Source: Nannochloropsis salina CCMP1776 (Eukaryota > Sar > Eustigmatophyceae > Eustigmatales > Monodopsidaceae). From it: 64,000 bases of DNA. Both the position numbers and the translations under genes were made by a program. The DNA lies in contig SDOX01000096.1 in assembly GCA_004565275.1 (NCBI GenBank), forward strand, positions 290,415 to 354,414, read 5' to 3'. Positions 30,930 through 41,271 of the stretch are shown here, piece by piece. A model generated the notes under the pieces. That model saw only the letters and a program-made list of their open reading frames with translations, did not search any database and was not told the origin of the DNA. Each line of letters begins with the position of its first letter. The first letter of the stretch is position 1.

Positions 30930-31064
30930 TCATGCAAGCCGATTGGTAAACTTGACCAATTCATGCAACAGCTCTGACATTACGTCAAGATTTTTGTTCA
31001 CGGTGCGCACGAGGGCGCCTGCGGCCGCAGAGATGTTTCTCAAAATAGACATCGTACTTGTCAT
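30930..31064 (-). CDS. Possible terminal exon of a small helical protein
   Basis: A 44-codon frame, MTSTMSILRNISAAAGAL then RTVNKNLDVMSELLHELV, ending at a stop at 30930. It is strongly amphipathic. It is preceded by a good acceptor-like tract (polypyrimidine then CTCCTAAG near 31070). An upstream frame at about 31171-31353 (ASVDIYYQLEHMWRQLP) has a similar helical character and could be its first exon. No family recognised. It could also be the 5' part of the SBBP-repeat gene region, or chance. Confidence 0.2.
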   Translation of the reverse strand: MTSTMSILRNISAAAGALVRTVNKNLDVMSELLHELVKFTNRLA

Positions 31065-31399
31065 AATAATCTTAGGAGTTGAAATGAAAAAATAGTGCGT
31101 GGATGCTTCTATACGTTAGCTGCATCGGCGGTAGAACTTTGCATTAGGAGGCACATGGTCTCAGACAGTCCTACGTTGACGCTGCACACTCCTGCGTTCG
31201 TGCTTGTCGTTGCGAAAGAGTCTTCGTTTTGAGAATGATCGCCACAAGCGAGCAATGCGCGGGAAGCTGCCGCCACATGTGCTCCAGTTGATAGTAGATA
31301 TCTACAGACGCTTCGAGCTTGTAACATGCAAACGGAAGGACAATAGACTCCAAGGAAGTCGGTATGAGATTTGAGATTAAGGAAAGACAAAAATAGAAG

Positions 31400-32322
31400 A
31401 AATGGTCTTCGTTAATCTTTTATAAGCATCGAATGATGGCGTTTCAGGGCAGACCGGGAGCAGAACAGCACCTACAATACCCTGGGACATAAAAGATTTA
31501 AAAAAAAAATGAGTCTATGGTAGGTTTTATCAAAGGAATTTATCATGCGCAATACCTTAAGCAACATGTGAAACCGATGCATTGGTAAAAATAGAAAACA
31601 AAATGAGAACCCTCGTAAACACACACTTGAAAACGCTTTTTAGGTGTAAGGCGTTATCGAACTATGTCTTCTTTTAAAGCAAGATGATTTATTGCAGTAT
31701 GGAGCTCCCGTCGTTATCGAATTACGCAGATGACCTTCTGGTTATTTGACAAAGATTGTGGAAAAGACCGGAGCAACCATAATTTAGACTTGAAAAGAAA
31801 AAAAAAGAAGTCTGCTCGACTTTCTGTATGTAATACCTATATTCAGCACATTGTACAATATACATGCAATTCACCACTTTACACTCAAAATCCAAAAATA
31901 GGCGTCTTGTATGATGTATGCACACAATACACCACTTACATTTAGAAGTTTTGTGAAGATGGGCCACGGGCAAGACGTGCTGTGACGTCACCGTTCATCA
32001 TGACCGAGGTGACGGCGCTAATTGGCTAGACAGCGCCTCCCGCACAAAGGAAACAATTCGACAAACTTATATGAATGGATTTGAGCCGACTGAATGGAGA
32101 CGATAAATGATAAGAGAAGAAGCTTCGCCATTATCGCGCCTGATCATAAGTCTTTGCAGTCCTGTTTCAGATTGCAGCGTTACGAGCGGAAAATGACCAG
32201 GAGGCTATGTCGCACAAGCCTGTCAGATTGCAGACGGACAGTGGGAGCCCCTGGTGTTGGTCTCACCATCGGCGTGCACGAAACTCTCACAGATCCACAC
32301 GAGCGATAGGTGCGAACAGGGT
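31400..32322. other. Intergenic upstream of TAF13
   Basis: AT-rich with several homopolymer A runs (for example 31500-31509 and 31797-31806). No coding frame recognised. Promoter of TAF13 expected near its 3' end. Confidence 0.5.
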
Positions 32323-32882
32323 ATGGCCGGCCGGAATGCCCACTCTTCGTCGTCAATCCCTCCCCAGGCTGTGGCTGCTTCCAAGCAAGGAAAAGGCCTA
32401 CGAAATGATCTCGTAAAAATGGTCTACGGATACGGAGACGAGAAACAACCAATGCAGGAGTCCATAGATCTCTTAGATGATTTAGTGAAGGAGTACCTCG
32501 AGGAGATGTGCCGCCAGGTACGTCGTTTGGGTGGACTTAGCTGCGAGAGAGATGGGGATAACAAGAGGGAAGTTTTCCGTCCCCGACGAAGTGGGTTTGA
32601 TGTCGACCCTTGAACGCTTGCGTGTCGTTTATTTTATTTCATACATACAATACGCTCATTACCAACGGACGTGGATCCGTCTGACCTTAATCTTTAAATT
32701 CTCGTAACCCCCAGGCCTGCGAGGTCGCCCGCCTCGGCCGGCGAGATGTCCAGACAAGCGATTTCATCTTTCTAATCAGGAAAGACGTCCGACGGTACAA
32801 ACGGATGAAAGATTTGTTGGAAGCTGACGAAGAGCTGCGGGACGCCAGAGACCCCAAAGTGAAGAAAATGACAGAGACGTAG
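32323..32882 (+). CDS. TAF13: TFIID subunit 13 (TAF13) homolog
   Basis: Two exons, 32323-32517 and 32715-32882, give 120 residues. The join across a 197-bp GT-AG intron is in phase. The histone-fold domain matches human TAF13: VYGYGDEKQPMQESIDLLDD (human MYGFGDDQNPYTESVDILED), LVKEYLEEMCRQ, then across the intron ARLGRRDVQTSDFIFLIRKD (human VQVEDIVFLIRKD) and the C-terminal KDLLEADEELRDAR. TAF13 pairs with TAF11 within TFIID and contacts TBP at core promoters of RNA polymerase II genes. The length is the usual one. Start chosen at the ATG at 32323, the first in the frame. The first 25 residues are a polar tail, as in other TAF13 proteins. Confidence 0.93.
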
Positions 32883-33493
32883 GCGAAAAAACAGGAGAGG
32901 CGTGCAGCGAGGAATTTAGAGTTTTTTTCCAGGTGCAACCCAGCTTTTGTACAGCTACTTGGAGCAAAATAATCTATAATGTGGAAATGCCACAACTATG
33001 AACGCAAGGATGCGGCAAGTAAATATTTCAAAAAGAAGTGTGTCGCGCGAGACGACTACAAGCCAGACAATGGAGGTAGGGCCCAACCCCTTGCTAGACC
33101 TGGTCGTCTAAGTTTTTCGAACTTCTTGACGCTCAAATGCCACGGGACTCCAGCTTATCTAGTACTCTTATATCATCTGACAACCTCCTAATCGACGCTG
33201 CACGATGTTGCGGGCCTCAAGGCTTGCGTGAATGCAACGCATTCTCCCGACTCGGACCTCCAGTGATTATCTGTCATGTCAAAGGCGTACTCTCTCCCCT
33301 CTACCGCCCCTGGACTTCGCTGGGTAGCACGATGCGACGGCGGGTCTCTCCATCCCCCCTGCATGCTAACGATTTCTCTCTTCTGCCATCGACCTTCTCG
33401 CTGTTAAGATCGTAAAACAGAGGCGATCATGCCTTGGTAGACGCGGTCCCTTCCAACCCCTCCTGGTATCTGCCCTTCTCCACGCGTCTCTGC
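32883..33493. other. Convergent intergenic spacer
   Basis: Between the 3' ends of TAF13 (+) and tryptophan synthase (-). No conserved frame recognised. Confidence 0.5.
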
Positions 33494-35731
33494 TTACTTG
33501 AAGATGTTGTCCAAATTGACCCCCAGTGCCTTGGCCACCGTAATCATGTCCTTGTCGCCCCGCCCGCACAAATTCATCAGCACCGTGGCCTCCTTGGGCA
33601 ATTTTTTCGCTTCCTCCATGGCTGTAAACAGCGCGTGCGAGGGCTCTAGGGCAGGGATAATCCCCTCCGTCTTGCAAAGCATCTTGAAACCTTCCAAGGC
33701 CTGCTGGTCCGTGACAGCTACGTAAGTCGCCCGCCCCGAGTCCTTCAGGAACGCGTGCTCCGGCCCCACACCCGGGTAATCCAATCCCGCCGAGATGGAG
33801 TGCGTCTCCAAAATCTGCCCGTCGATGTCCTGCTGCAGGTAGGTCCGGGTGCCGTGCAAGACCCCCGGGCGGCCCATGCTCAAGGTCGCCGAATTCTTTC
33901 CATCCAGTCCCTCCCCGCCCGCCTCCGCCCCCACCAAGCGCACCGAGGCGTCGTTCCTGAAGGCGTGGAACATGCCGATTGCATTGGACCCTCCCCCCAC
34001 ACAGGCCACCACTACCTCGGGCAGTTTGCCCGTCATTTCCAAAATTTGGGCACGGGCCTCGCTGCCAATGATGGATTGGAAGTCCCGGACGATGGTCGGG
34101 AAAGGGTGCGGCCCGATGGCGCTCCCGATCAAGTAGTGCGTCGTCTTCACATTCGTGACCCAGTCCCGCATTGCCTCGTTGATCGCGTCCTTCAACGTCC
34201 GACTCCCGCTCTCGACCGGTACCACCTTGGCCCCCAGCATCTTCATCCGGAACACGTTCAAGGCCTGCCGCTCGCAATCCGCAGCCCCCATGTAGATGAT
34301 GCATTCCATGTCCATCAGGGCACAGACGGTCGCGGTGGCCACACCGTGTTGACCTGCCCCCGTCTCTGCGATGATCCTCTGCTTTCCCAGCCGCTTGGCC
34401 AACAAGGCTTGCCCCACCGCGTTGTTGATTTTATGCGCGCCCGTGTGCGCCAACTCCTCGCGTTTCAACCAAATATGGGCCCCGCCCACCGCTTCCGTCA
34501 GTCGCTTGGCATGGTACATGGGCGTGGGTCCCCCAATGTACTGTTTCCGGTAGAAAGCCACCTCCTCCTGGAAAGCTGGGTCCTTCAACGCCGCCTCGTA
34601 AGCTTCCTCCAATTCCCTGTGCGCCTCCACGAGCGTCTCCGGTATGTACCGACCCCCAAATTCACCGAAATGCCGATGGCTGACGTCACGATCTTCCGCC
34701 ACCGCCTTCCCGTTCCCTTCCCCGTTGTGCGTGACCCGGCCCGCATCTCCCGCCGCCCCCGGCTTCTGCGCACCCCCCTTGAGCTCCGCGATGAAAGCCT
34801 GCACCTTGGCGGCGCGTGCCTGTGTGTCGGACTGAGGACCCGCGCTGTCGATCGCGTGTAAAATCGCACTCCCCACCACGACGCCGTCGGCCAAGGCCGC
34901 GACCTGAGCCACATGGGCCGGTGTCGAGATCCCAAAACCCACCGCCAGGTTCTTGTCCGTCACCGCCCGTATCCGCGCCACGAAATCTTTCAGATCCACA
35001 GGCACGTCGCTCCGTGACCCCGTCACCCCCGTGAGAGAGACGCAGTAGCAGAAACTGCCTGCGCTGGCGGCCAAGTAGGCCAGACGATGGTCGGCGGTGG
35101 TCGGGGTCAAGAGAGGGACGTAGGACAGTGCGCGAGATTGGCAATGCTTGATAAAGAGAGCCCCTTCTTCCGGAGGCAGATCGACCACAATAAAGCCATC
35201 CCCACCAGCAGCCACCATATCATCCATGAGTCTCTCTGAACCATAGTTGAGGAAGGGATTGAAATAGCCCATCAAAACCACCGGGACCGTGAGGCCCTGT
35301 GCCCGCGCCGACTTTATGTACTCCAAACAATCTGGCAGACGCACTTTGTTGCGCAAGGCGACCTCACTAGCGCGTTGAATGGTGGTGCCATCGGCTTGAG
35401 GGTCGGTAAATGGAACGCCTAACTCGATTATGTCGGCACCACCGGCTTCAAGAGCGAGCAAAAGTGGTACTGTGTCTCCGCGGTTGGGATAACCAGCCGT
35501 GATAAATGTGACCAAGGCTGCTGTGCCTTTTGACCGGGCCTTTTCAAAGGCTTGTATAAGCTGCACACTGCCTCGGTCGTTAGTCTTGGACATGTGTGCT
35601 CTTGGTGACTGCGGAGAATGGTAAGGTGTGTGGACGGCAAAGGCGATGGATTGCAGGGGCAACAGGCAAATTACCAGGTGAATGAACAAGCTAGAGGTCG
35701 CGAGTGCAAATGTAAATCTCGCGCCGTGCAT
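33494..35731 (-). CDS. Bifunctional tryptophan synthase, alpha-beta fusion, plastid-type leader
   Basis: Single exon, 745 residues, ATG at 35731. The leader has a hydrophobic signal peptide ending [10 protein letters not shown], matching the Ala-Phe cleavage junction of secondary-plastid leaders. The TrpA domain, about residues 52-315, includes [25 protein letters not shown] (catalytic Glu and Asp region), VLMGYFNP and [11 protein letters not shown] linker of about 40 residues leads to the TrpB domain, about 350-742, with GGRYIPETL, the PLP lysine K434 in [25 protein letters not shown] and [10 protein letters not shown]. TrpA cleaves indole-3-glycerol phosphate and TrpB condenses indole with serine. 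Fusion in alpha-beta order is also known in fungi and diatoms. Codon use is GC-rich like neighbouring housekeeping genes. Confidence 0.96.
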   Translation of the reverse strand: MHGARFTFALATSSLFIHLVICLLPLQSIAFAVHTPYHSPQSPRAHMSKTNDRGSVQLIQAFEKARSKGTAALVTFITAGYPNRGDTVPLLLALEAGGADIIELGVPFTDPQADGTTIQRASEVALRNKVRLPDCLEYIKSARAQGLTVPVVLMGYFNPFLNYGSERLMDDMVAAGGDGFIVVDLPPEEGALFIKHCQSRALSYVPLLTPTTADHRLAYLAASAGSFCYCVSLTGVTGSRSDVPVDLKDFVARIRAVTDKNLAVGFGISTPAHVAQVAALADGVVVGSAILHAIDSAGPQSDTQARAAKVQAFIAELKGGAQKPGAAGDAGRVTHNGEGNGKAVAEDRDVSHRHFGEFGGRYIPETLVEAHRELEEAYEAALKDPAFQEEVAFYRKQYIGGPTPMYHAKRLTEAVGGAHIWLKREELAHTGAHKINNAVGQALLAKRLGKQRIIAETGAGQHGVATATVCALMDMECIIYMGAADCERQALNVFRMKMLGAKVVPVESGSRTLKDAINEAMRDWVTNVKTTHYLIGSAIGPHPFPTIVRDFQSIIGSEARAQILEMTGKLPEVVVACVGGGSNAIGMFHAFRNDASVRLVGAEAGGEGLDGKNSATLSMGRPGVLHGTRTYLQQDIDGQILETHSISAGLDYPGVGPEHAFLKDSGRATYVAVTDQQALEGFKMLCKTEGIIPALEPSHALFTAMEEAKKLPKEATVLMNLCGRGDKDMITVAKALGVNLDNIFK

Positions 35732-37160
35732 ACACTGTAAAATGCAAAGGAAGGAAATGTTTAAGCTCTCAGATCGAAATATCGGTGGGTACGGGGGTTG
35801 GACCCTAAGATGACGGACAAGCTAGATGGACATCCATAAATCAACCGGTAATGCCACCCGTTCAATACTAAAAATTCAATGCATACACCAGGAGGCACAT
35901 GGTATAGAGGTAAAACTCTAGAAGAATGACAGGCGGTGTCATTGATGACCTATAGTCGTTGTGGTGGGATGGACGGACATGAACCACACCTCTTAGGTAA
36001 GGATCTAGTACCTCCTCTGAAAAAGGGTTTCCAAAAACATTGCATGCCATGCCTGTATCAAAGAAGCAGCGACGAAATGCACACGGCACCTACACCTTTC
36101 TATGAGAATGCTCACAAGTCCTTCCGCTGGGATTGCGTGCGAAATCCCGGGTTGCCGTCTTTGATGCTGGTGATTTGCGAGGCTATCTCAGGGCAACAAG
36201 AGGCAAGCCTCAGAGGGTGCGGGGAAGGAACGGCTCGGAACGCACATTCGGCACCGGAGTCCTCCTCATATAAGACAAAGGATACCTATTGAAAGTCGTA
36301 CTTGTGAGAATTTGCATCAAATTCTGAATTGAACATGGACCAGGGTAATGCTGCCCGAAAGGAATGATTATTAAAGCTGTAAAGGAAGTATGCAAGTCTG
36401 GTCCCTTTACGCGACCTGGCAATGCTTTTCTCTAGTCACTACAACGCGAGTCGCGAGTCAATTAACGACCGTAAGTGTAAGTGTTTTGGTTTGATTCAGG
36501 TATCGTAGCACTTGCGACAATTTTCATTTAACCAAGTCGCAGGATATTAAAACTTTTCTCGGCAGATAGGTCCACCACCTTGACGCTGGGCGCAAGTAGT
36601 ACAAGTTTCTTGAAGCATCAGAACTTCTCTAGAAAGACCAGGTGACATATGATATATACATAAAATTAATGCGTTGGAGTTTCGTAATTACGTTGCGTGT
36701 CTGAAGAAAAAAACCCACAAAACTTCAGCAGTAGCGACAACACACCAGAAAGGATAGACACTTCCTTCAAAAATCATTCAAGAGTTCTTGCCGAATGTTA
36801 ACGAAACATCCAGACTTCCTGCCCAGCGATTGGACTGTGATTAGCGTATGTGTGAAGAGCAATAAGCATAGGACGGATAAATGGATTGATGAAGCATATT
36901 TCACGGCCCTCTCTTCCCTCCTGCGCGATGCTTCAACAAGCCCTTTCCTCGCAGTGGCTGCTGCCTCACATCATTTCAATGAAATACCTTGTAAAAGTCC
37001 TTTCAACACTATCTTCTTGAAAGATTAGGTAGTTAAGGAGTACTTCACGAAGAGGGTTGGAAAGACAAAGGCGCATAGAGAGAATAGAACACAACACTAG
37101 CTCGAGCACTCATTTATATAACGGATACTCGGCCGCAACCGTCAGATCTTGTCGTACCAT
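35732..37160. other. Intergenic, no gene seen
   Basis: About 1.4 kb upstream of tryptophan synthase and before the tRNA genes. No conserved coding frame on either strand. The first part should include the synthase promoter. Confidence 0.5.
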
Positions 37161-37282
37161 ACCCGGTTAGCTCAGTTGGTTCCGACGTGGTAAGAGTCGC
37201 ATATGCTGTCTCCTCACATCCGGCAACAGAGAGCGTAAGACTCTTAATCTTAAGGCCAAGGGTTCGACCCCCTTACTGGGTG
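37161..37282 (+). tRNA. tRNA-Lys (CUU) with a large insertion in the D-loop
   Basis: Acceptor ACCCGGT (37161-37167) pairs with ACTGGGT (37275-37281), with one G-U pair. D-stem GCTC/GAGC is at 37170-37173 and 37231-37234. Anticodon stem TAAGA/TCTTA holds the loop CTCTTAA with anticodon CUU. T-arm AAGGG-TTCGACC-CCCTT is intact. The D-loop runs from AGTTGGT to A but carries 49 extra bases (37181-37229). Part of the insert, GTAAGA at 37190 to CAG at 37229, has GT-AG ends and would be a 40-nt intron, leaving 9 nt extra. No insertion exists at the usual 37/38 site. Confidence 0.85.
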
Positions 37283-37516
37283 ACAACACATTTTTTTGGT
37301 CATCAAAGCAGAGTGTATGGGCCAAAATAGAAGCACGATTCGAGGCCGCGGAAGGGGACTGCAAGTGGTTTTTCCATGTTGATAAACTGAAAAAATATTT
37401 TTTAAGAAAATAAGTATACAGCAACAAAGCAACCCGACCACTTGTCGGCATTGTCGCGGCCAAAAAGTGAGCTTGACGATGTGATCCAAAAAAGTTGCAC
37501 GGTAGCGATCACTAGT
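37283..37516. other. Spacer between convergent tRNA-Lys genes
   Basis: About 230 bp. A short T run just after the first tRNA (about 37291-37297) fits an RNA polymerase III terminator. Nothing else recognised. Confidence 0.5.
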
Positions 37517-37599
37517 CACCGCCTGAGGGACTCGAACCCTCGGCCTTCAGGTTAAAAGCCCGACGCTCTACCACATCCAGTGTACTGAGCTAAGGCGGT
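37517..37599 (-). tRNA. tRNA-Lys (UUU) with an expanded D-loop
   Basis: Minus strand. Acceptor ACCGCCT pairs fully with AGGCGGT. D-stem is GCTC/GAGC. Anticodon stem TCGGG/CCTGA holds loop CTTTTAA with anticodon UUU. The T-arm is GAGGG-TTCGAGT-CCCTC. The D-loop is 18 nt, AGTACACTGGATGTGGTA, about 10 nt longer than normal. The extra part shares GA(T/C)GTGGTA with the insertion in the neighbouring tRNA-Lys (CUU). The rest of the cloverleaf is standard. Confidence 0.85.
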
Positions 37600-38361
37600 T
37601 GATGATGCCTTAAGCGCAGATGTTGCTACCTATAAATTGCCCCTTCTGCCATTCCATGCACCCTCAGACCTAGTAAATCGATGCATTCGCACTGCGCTTC
37701 GAAGCCAGATTTTGTGACGGGTACCTTAGAGTACTGACTTGCCGGGCTGAATGGAATTTTTTATGGCATCGAAGCAAGCCATTTTATGTTTCACTTGGAT
37801 GCGACGGAGAGCACGCAGCCTTACATGCCTGTCGCATGGCCGGGCAAGACCGACTTCTGCAGGTATAAAACGAAGCGACTAAGCGTGAATACGCAAGGCG
37901 GCAGATTGTAGTAAAAAATCCTTACCATCGTGGTAAGATTATCTTGGAACCGATGCGATGGCAGTGTATGTAGGTTTTGCTTTCCCATATCACGGGGCAA
38001 AGCCAAAAGTCTGCTGCGTAAGCCCTCGCAAAGATCAAACCATGGTTGACCTCACACCAAGTATCAGGCGTCCACTACTTTTCCCCCTGCCTTGTGTCCG
38101 AAAAGAAAGATCCCGGCCCCGGGGCAGCCGAGCGAGAGAAAGAAAGAGAACCAAATCATTTCGTGATTATATAGTAGCTTTCATTTGGATGCTGTTGTCT
38201 GACCGCCTTGCGTGTCGGCGCGAGACTCGTTATCCAATCCTACCACAGCGTCGCCTCACCACCCACAAGGCCCACGCGATTTTGCTCTTTAAGATCCCCA
38301 CAGTGGATTATAAACTATTACTAACATATCAAATCATTCTTCCTTTTCAATCACGTGGTGC
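37600..38361. other. Intergenic, no gene seen
   Basis: Between the tRNA-Lys pair and the MnmG region. No conserved frame or RNA gene recognised. Confidence 0.45.
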
Positions 38362-38562
38362 TCAACAGTCCACTTGCCTTCTGGCGGCACGTCTAGCCAG
38401 GGCAATATTCAAGTTGCTGTTGCTGTTCTCAAGCTCCCCCTCGAGCAGCTGCTGAGCGCATTCCAGTCCGTACAAAAGCGATTTTCGGATCTCCTGTTCA
38501 GCAATAGCAAATCGTGGAATTTTACTGTAGGCCCTAGCGGCTTTGATGGCGAGGTGGTCCAT
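38362..38562 (-). CDS. Possible small protein divergent from and overlapping MnmG start
   Basis: A 66-residue frame from an ATG at 38562: [18 protein letters not shown], then [20 protein letters not shown], with a basic C-terminus. It reads like a real helical protein (charged, no low complexity), but no family is recognised. It overlaps the first 17 bases of the MnmG frame in the antisense sense and occupies its presumed promoter. Either this is a true divergent gene and MnmG starts downstream, or it is a chance frame. Confidence 0.3.
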   Translation of the reverse strand: MDHLAIKAARAYSKIPRFAIAEQEIRKSLLYGLECAQQLLEGELENSNSNLNIALARRAARRQVDC

Positions 38563-40963
38563 TTTTTGGGGTAATTTTGCACTCTGTATTATGGTCGCTT
38601 CACCTACGCTAGCTTTTCGATTGCCTCCCGTACCTACTACCATGCAGCGTCTCTTCCTGTCCAGTCCATCATCATCGTTGCCATTGAGAAAAATGAAGAA
38701 TGCGATATGCAGTGCACGTGCGGGCATCGGACATACTCTGGGCGCTACCCATAAACCTGCGTATACGTGCATGTCATCCTCCACCTCGTCTACCCCTCCC
38801 CGCTCAACCTCATACGACGTGATCATCGTTGGGGGCGGGCACGCTGGGTGCGAAGCCGCCGCCGCCAGTGCCCGCACGGGGGCCAAGACGGTGCTGGTGA
38901 CGCAGAAGCTGGAAACCGTGGGGGAAATGTCTTGCAACCCGAGCGTGGGTGGGATCGGAAAGGGGCACCTAGTCCGCGAGATCGACGCCTTGGACGGGAT
39001 CATGGGCCGGATGATCGACCAAGCAGGGATCCACTTCAAAATCTTGAACTCGCGCAAAGGCCCTGCGGTGCGAGGGCCCCGGGCACAAGCCGATCGAGAC
39101 CGGTATCGGACAGCGATGCGACAGGAACTGGCTGCCACGCCCAATTTGACCCTCTTCGAAGGGAGCGTGGAGGACTTGGTTTTGGATGAGGCGGTCGGGG
39201 GCAGCGGCGCAGGCGGGGCTGGAGGAAAGCAGATGAGTGTGCGGGGCATCACGACGGCGGCGGGAGAGACGCTCTCGGCGTCTCGGGTGGTGATTACCAC
39301 TGGCACGTTCTTGAAAGGGAAGTGCTACCTAGGAAAGCAGACGTACGCGGCGGGGCGGCACTTAAGGAACAGCCAAGAGCTGGAGGCACCTTCGATCGGG
39401 CTCAGTGTCACGTTGGAGGAGAAGCTGCGCCTGCCGCTGGGCCGTTTGAAGACGGGGACCCCCCCCCGCTTGGACGGTCGGACCATCGACTGGTCGGCAC
39501 TGGAGGAGCAAGCCAGCGACGACCCGCCCCGGGCTTTCTCCTACCTAAACGCGGAGAAAGGCGTGGCGCTGGCGGACCGGCTGATCAAATGCCACAAGAC
39601 CTACACCACGCCTGACACCCACGCCTTGGTCATGGCCAACGCCCACCTTCTGCCGGACTACGACGGCGATGACGGCCGCGGGGTGGGGCCCCGGTACTGT
39701 CCGTCCCTATTCAAAAAAGTGGAACGTTTCCCCGACCGAGGCGCGCACATCGTCTGGCTCGAGCCGGAGGGGCTGGACACGGACGTGGTCTACCCCAACG
39801 GGCTGTCGGGGCCGTACCCCGTGGAGGTGCAGGAGAAGATCTTGCACTCCATTCCTGGCCTGGAAGAGGTGGGCATCGTGGTGCCGGGCTACGATGTGGA
39901 ATACGACTATGTGGACCCGCGCGCCCTCTCTCACACGCTGGAGGTGAAGAGTGTGGAGGGTCTGTACCTGGCGGGGCAGATCTGTGGTACCACCGGCTAC
40001 GAAGAAGCGGCGGCGCAGGGTTTGATCGCGGGGGGGAATGCCGGGTTGGCGGCGATGGGGCGGGAAGGGGTGGTGATTGGCCGGGATGAGGGCTACATCG
40101 GCGTCTTGGTGGACGACCTGGTCACCAAAGGGACCAACGAGCCCTACCGCATGTTCACCTCCCGGGCCGAGTACCGGCTGAGTCTGCGGGCGGACAATGC
40201 GGATCTGAGGTTGACTGAGAAGGGGTATGGGGCGGGGCTGGTGGGTACCGACAGGCTCGCTGCGTTGAGGGAAAGGGAGGAGACCGTAAAACATGCCTTG
40301 ACCCAGCTGGAGACATTTGTGCTGCCCGTCCGGACGTGGATGCAGTTAGAAGGGTTGAAAGGGCTGGAGATGTCAGTGAGGGACGGAGCACCCAAGGCGG
40401 CGGCCGAGGTGCTGTCCCTCAAGGACATCACCCTCTCGGCCATGGAAACAGTCATGGCGCAGGTGGCGCCCGGCCTGCCCGTGGACGAGGAGAGGGGCGA
40501 GAGGCACGTGCGGATCGTGCCGACCCCCGAGGTCTGTCAGGAGACCGTGGAGGCGGTGTGCAAGTACCGTGCTTACCTGGAGCGGCAGGAGAAGGAGATG
40601 GAGGCTTGGCGTCGGAACTCGGCATTGCGGATCCCGATGGACATTGTGTACAGCCGGGAGAACTTCCCTTCCCTTTCCGCGGAAGAGATTCAGAAATTGG
40701 CGGCCCAGCGTCCCTCAACATTTCATGCGGCCTCCCAGATCTCGGGGATCACGCCGCATTCCTTGGTCTACCTGTTCAATTACGTGACCAAACGGAGCAA
40801 AAACGAACGCGCCCAAAAAGGCCGACGTGTTCGGGTTCGAAGGGATGAGGATCGGAGTGCAGAGATCCTGACGCATCACTGGCAGGATGTGGAGGACCAA
40901 GCCACGGAGACGGAGGTGTTGGCGATGGAGGCCAAGCGAAGCCTGGGGACGAGAGACGCCTAG
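38546..40963 (+). CDS. tRNA uridine-5-carboxymethylaminomethyl modification enzyme MnmG (GidA/MTO1)
   Basis: Single exon, 805 residues from the ATG at 38546. The FAD fold [15 protein letters not shown] begins near residue 91, followed by [89 protein letters not shown] and [16 protein letters not shown], all family signatures. The C-terminal helical domain ends with [18 protein letters not shown]. MnmG with MnmE installs the cmnm5/taurinomethyl group at U34 of organellar tRNAs such as Lys, Glu and Gln. The leader contains a hydrophobic run ending [10 protein letters not shown], which fits a signal peptide plus Ala-Phe plastid junction; mitochondrial import is the alternative. A Gly-rich insert lies near residue 215. 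The start is uncertain because of the overlapping antisense frame. Confidence 0.94.
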   Translation: MARWSIFWGNFALCIMVASPTLAFRLPPVPTTMQRLFLSSPSSSLPLRKMKNAICSARAGIGHTLGATHKPAYTCMSSSTSSTPPRSTSYDVIIVGGGHAGCEAAAASARTGAKTVLVTQKLETVGEMSCNPSVGGIGKGHLVREIDALDGIMGRMIDQAGIHFKILNSRKGPAVRGPRAQADRDRYRTAMRQELAATPNLTLFEGSVEDLVLDEAVGGSGAGGAGGKQMSVRGITTAAGETLSASRVVITTGTFLKGKCYLGKQTYAAGRHLRNSQELEAPSIGLSVTLEEKLRLPLGRLKTGTPPRLDGRTIDWSALEEQASDDPPRAFSYLNAEKGVALADRLIKCHKTYTTPDTHALVMANAHLLPDYDGDDGRGVGPRYCPSLFKKVERFPDRGAHIVWLEPEGLDTDVVYPNGLSGPYPVEVQEKILHSIPGLEEVGIVVPGYDVEYDYVDPRALSHTLEVKSVEGLYLAGQICGTTGYEEAAAQGLIAGGNAGLAAMGREGVVIGRDEGYIGVLVDDLVTKGTNEPYRMFTSRAEYRLSLRADNADLRLTEKGYGAGLVGTDRLAALREREETVKHALTQLETFVLPVRTWMQLEGLKGLEMSVRDGAPKAAAEVLSLKDITLSAMETVMAQVAPGLPVDEERGERHVRIVPTPEVCQETVEAVCKYRAYLERQEKEMEAWRRNSALRIPMDIVYSRENFPSLSAEEIQKLAAQRPSTFHAASQISGITPHSLVYLFNYVTKRSKNERAQKGRRVRVRRDEDRSAEILTHHWQDVEDQATETEVLAMEAKRSLGTRDA

Positions 40964-41271
40964 AGTGGTCGATACAGTGGCCTCGTGCTGTCGGGGATGG
41001 GACAGCCATGTACATAGGCATGTAAACGAGAAATAGAGACTGAAGTGTTGAAGTGGAGGATGGGAGGCTCGCGCCTTTTGCTGTCCAGCATTTTTTTCCT
41101 TTATCGATGTAGTATGCAGCTGCCTGCTTTTTGATTACTTCTTTTGTACATGGCATGGACGCCCCTCCTCCACTACAGGGAGATTACACAACCCACTAAT
41201 ACGACACGGACTTGATGCACTATCTCATCCGAAAATCCTCTGTAATGCGCAACGTCAAACTACGCCATGCT
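40964..41271. other. Convergent intergenic spacer
   Basis: Between MnmG (+) and the small membrane protein (-). No coding signal recognised. Confidence 0.5.

Noticed and set aside
33366-34304. Long minus-strand frame in another phase over the tryptophan synthase beta half
   Set aside because: Shadow of a highly GC-rich true gene. The sequence is Gly/Arg-rich with no motif, while the overlapping frame holds the full TrpB signature set.
38362-39306. Full 314-codon minus-strand frame opposite MnmG
   Set aside because: Most of it lies antisense to strongly conserved MnmG motifs. Only its last 66 codons, outside MnmG, look protein-like and are listed separately.
37161-40963. Functional link between the tRNA-Lys genes and nearby MnmG
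   Set aside because: MnmG modifies U34 in organellar tRNAs; cytosolic tRNA-Lys (UUU) is handled by Elongator. The proximity is most likely chance.
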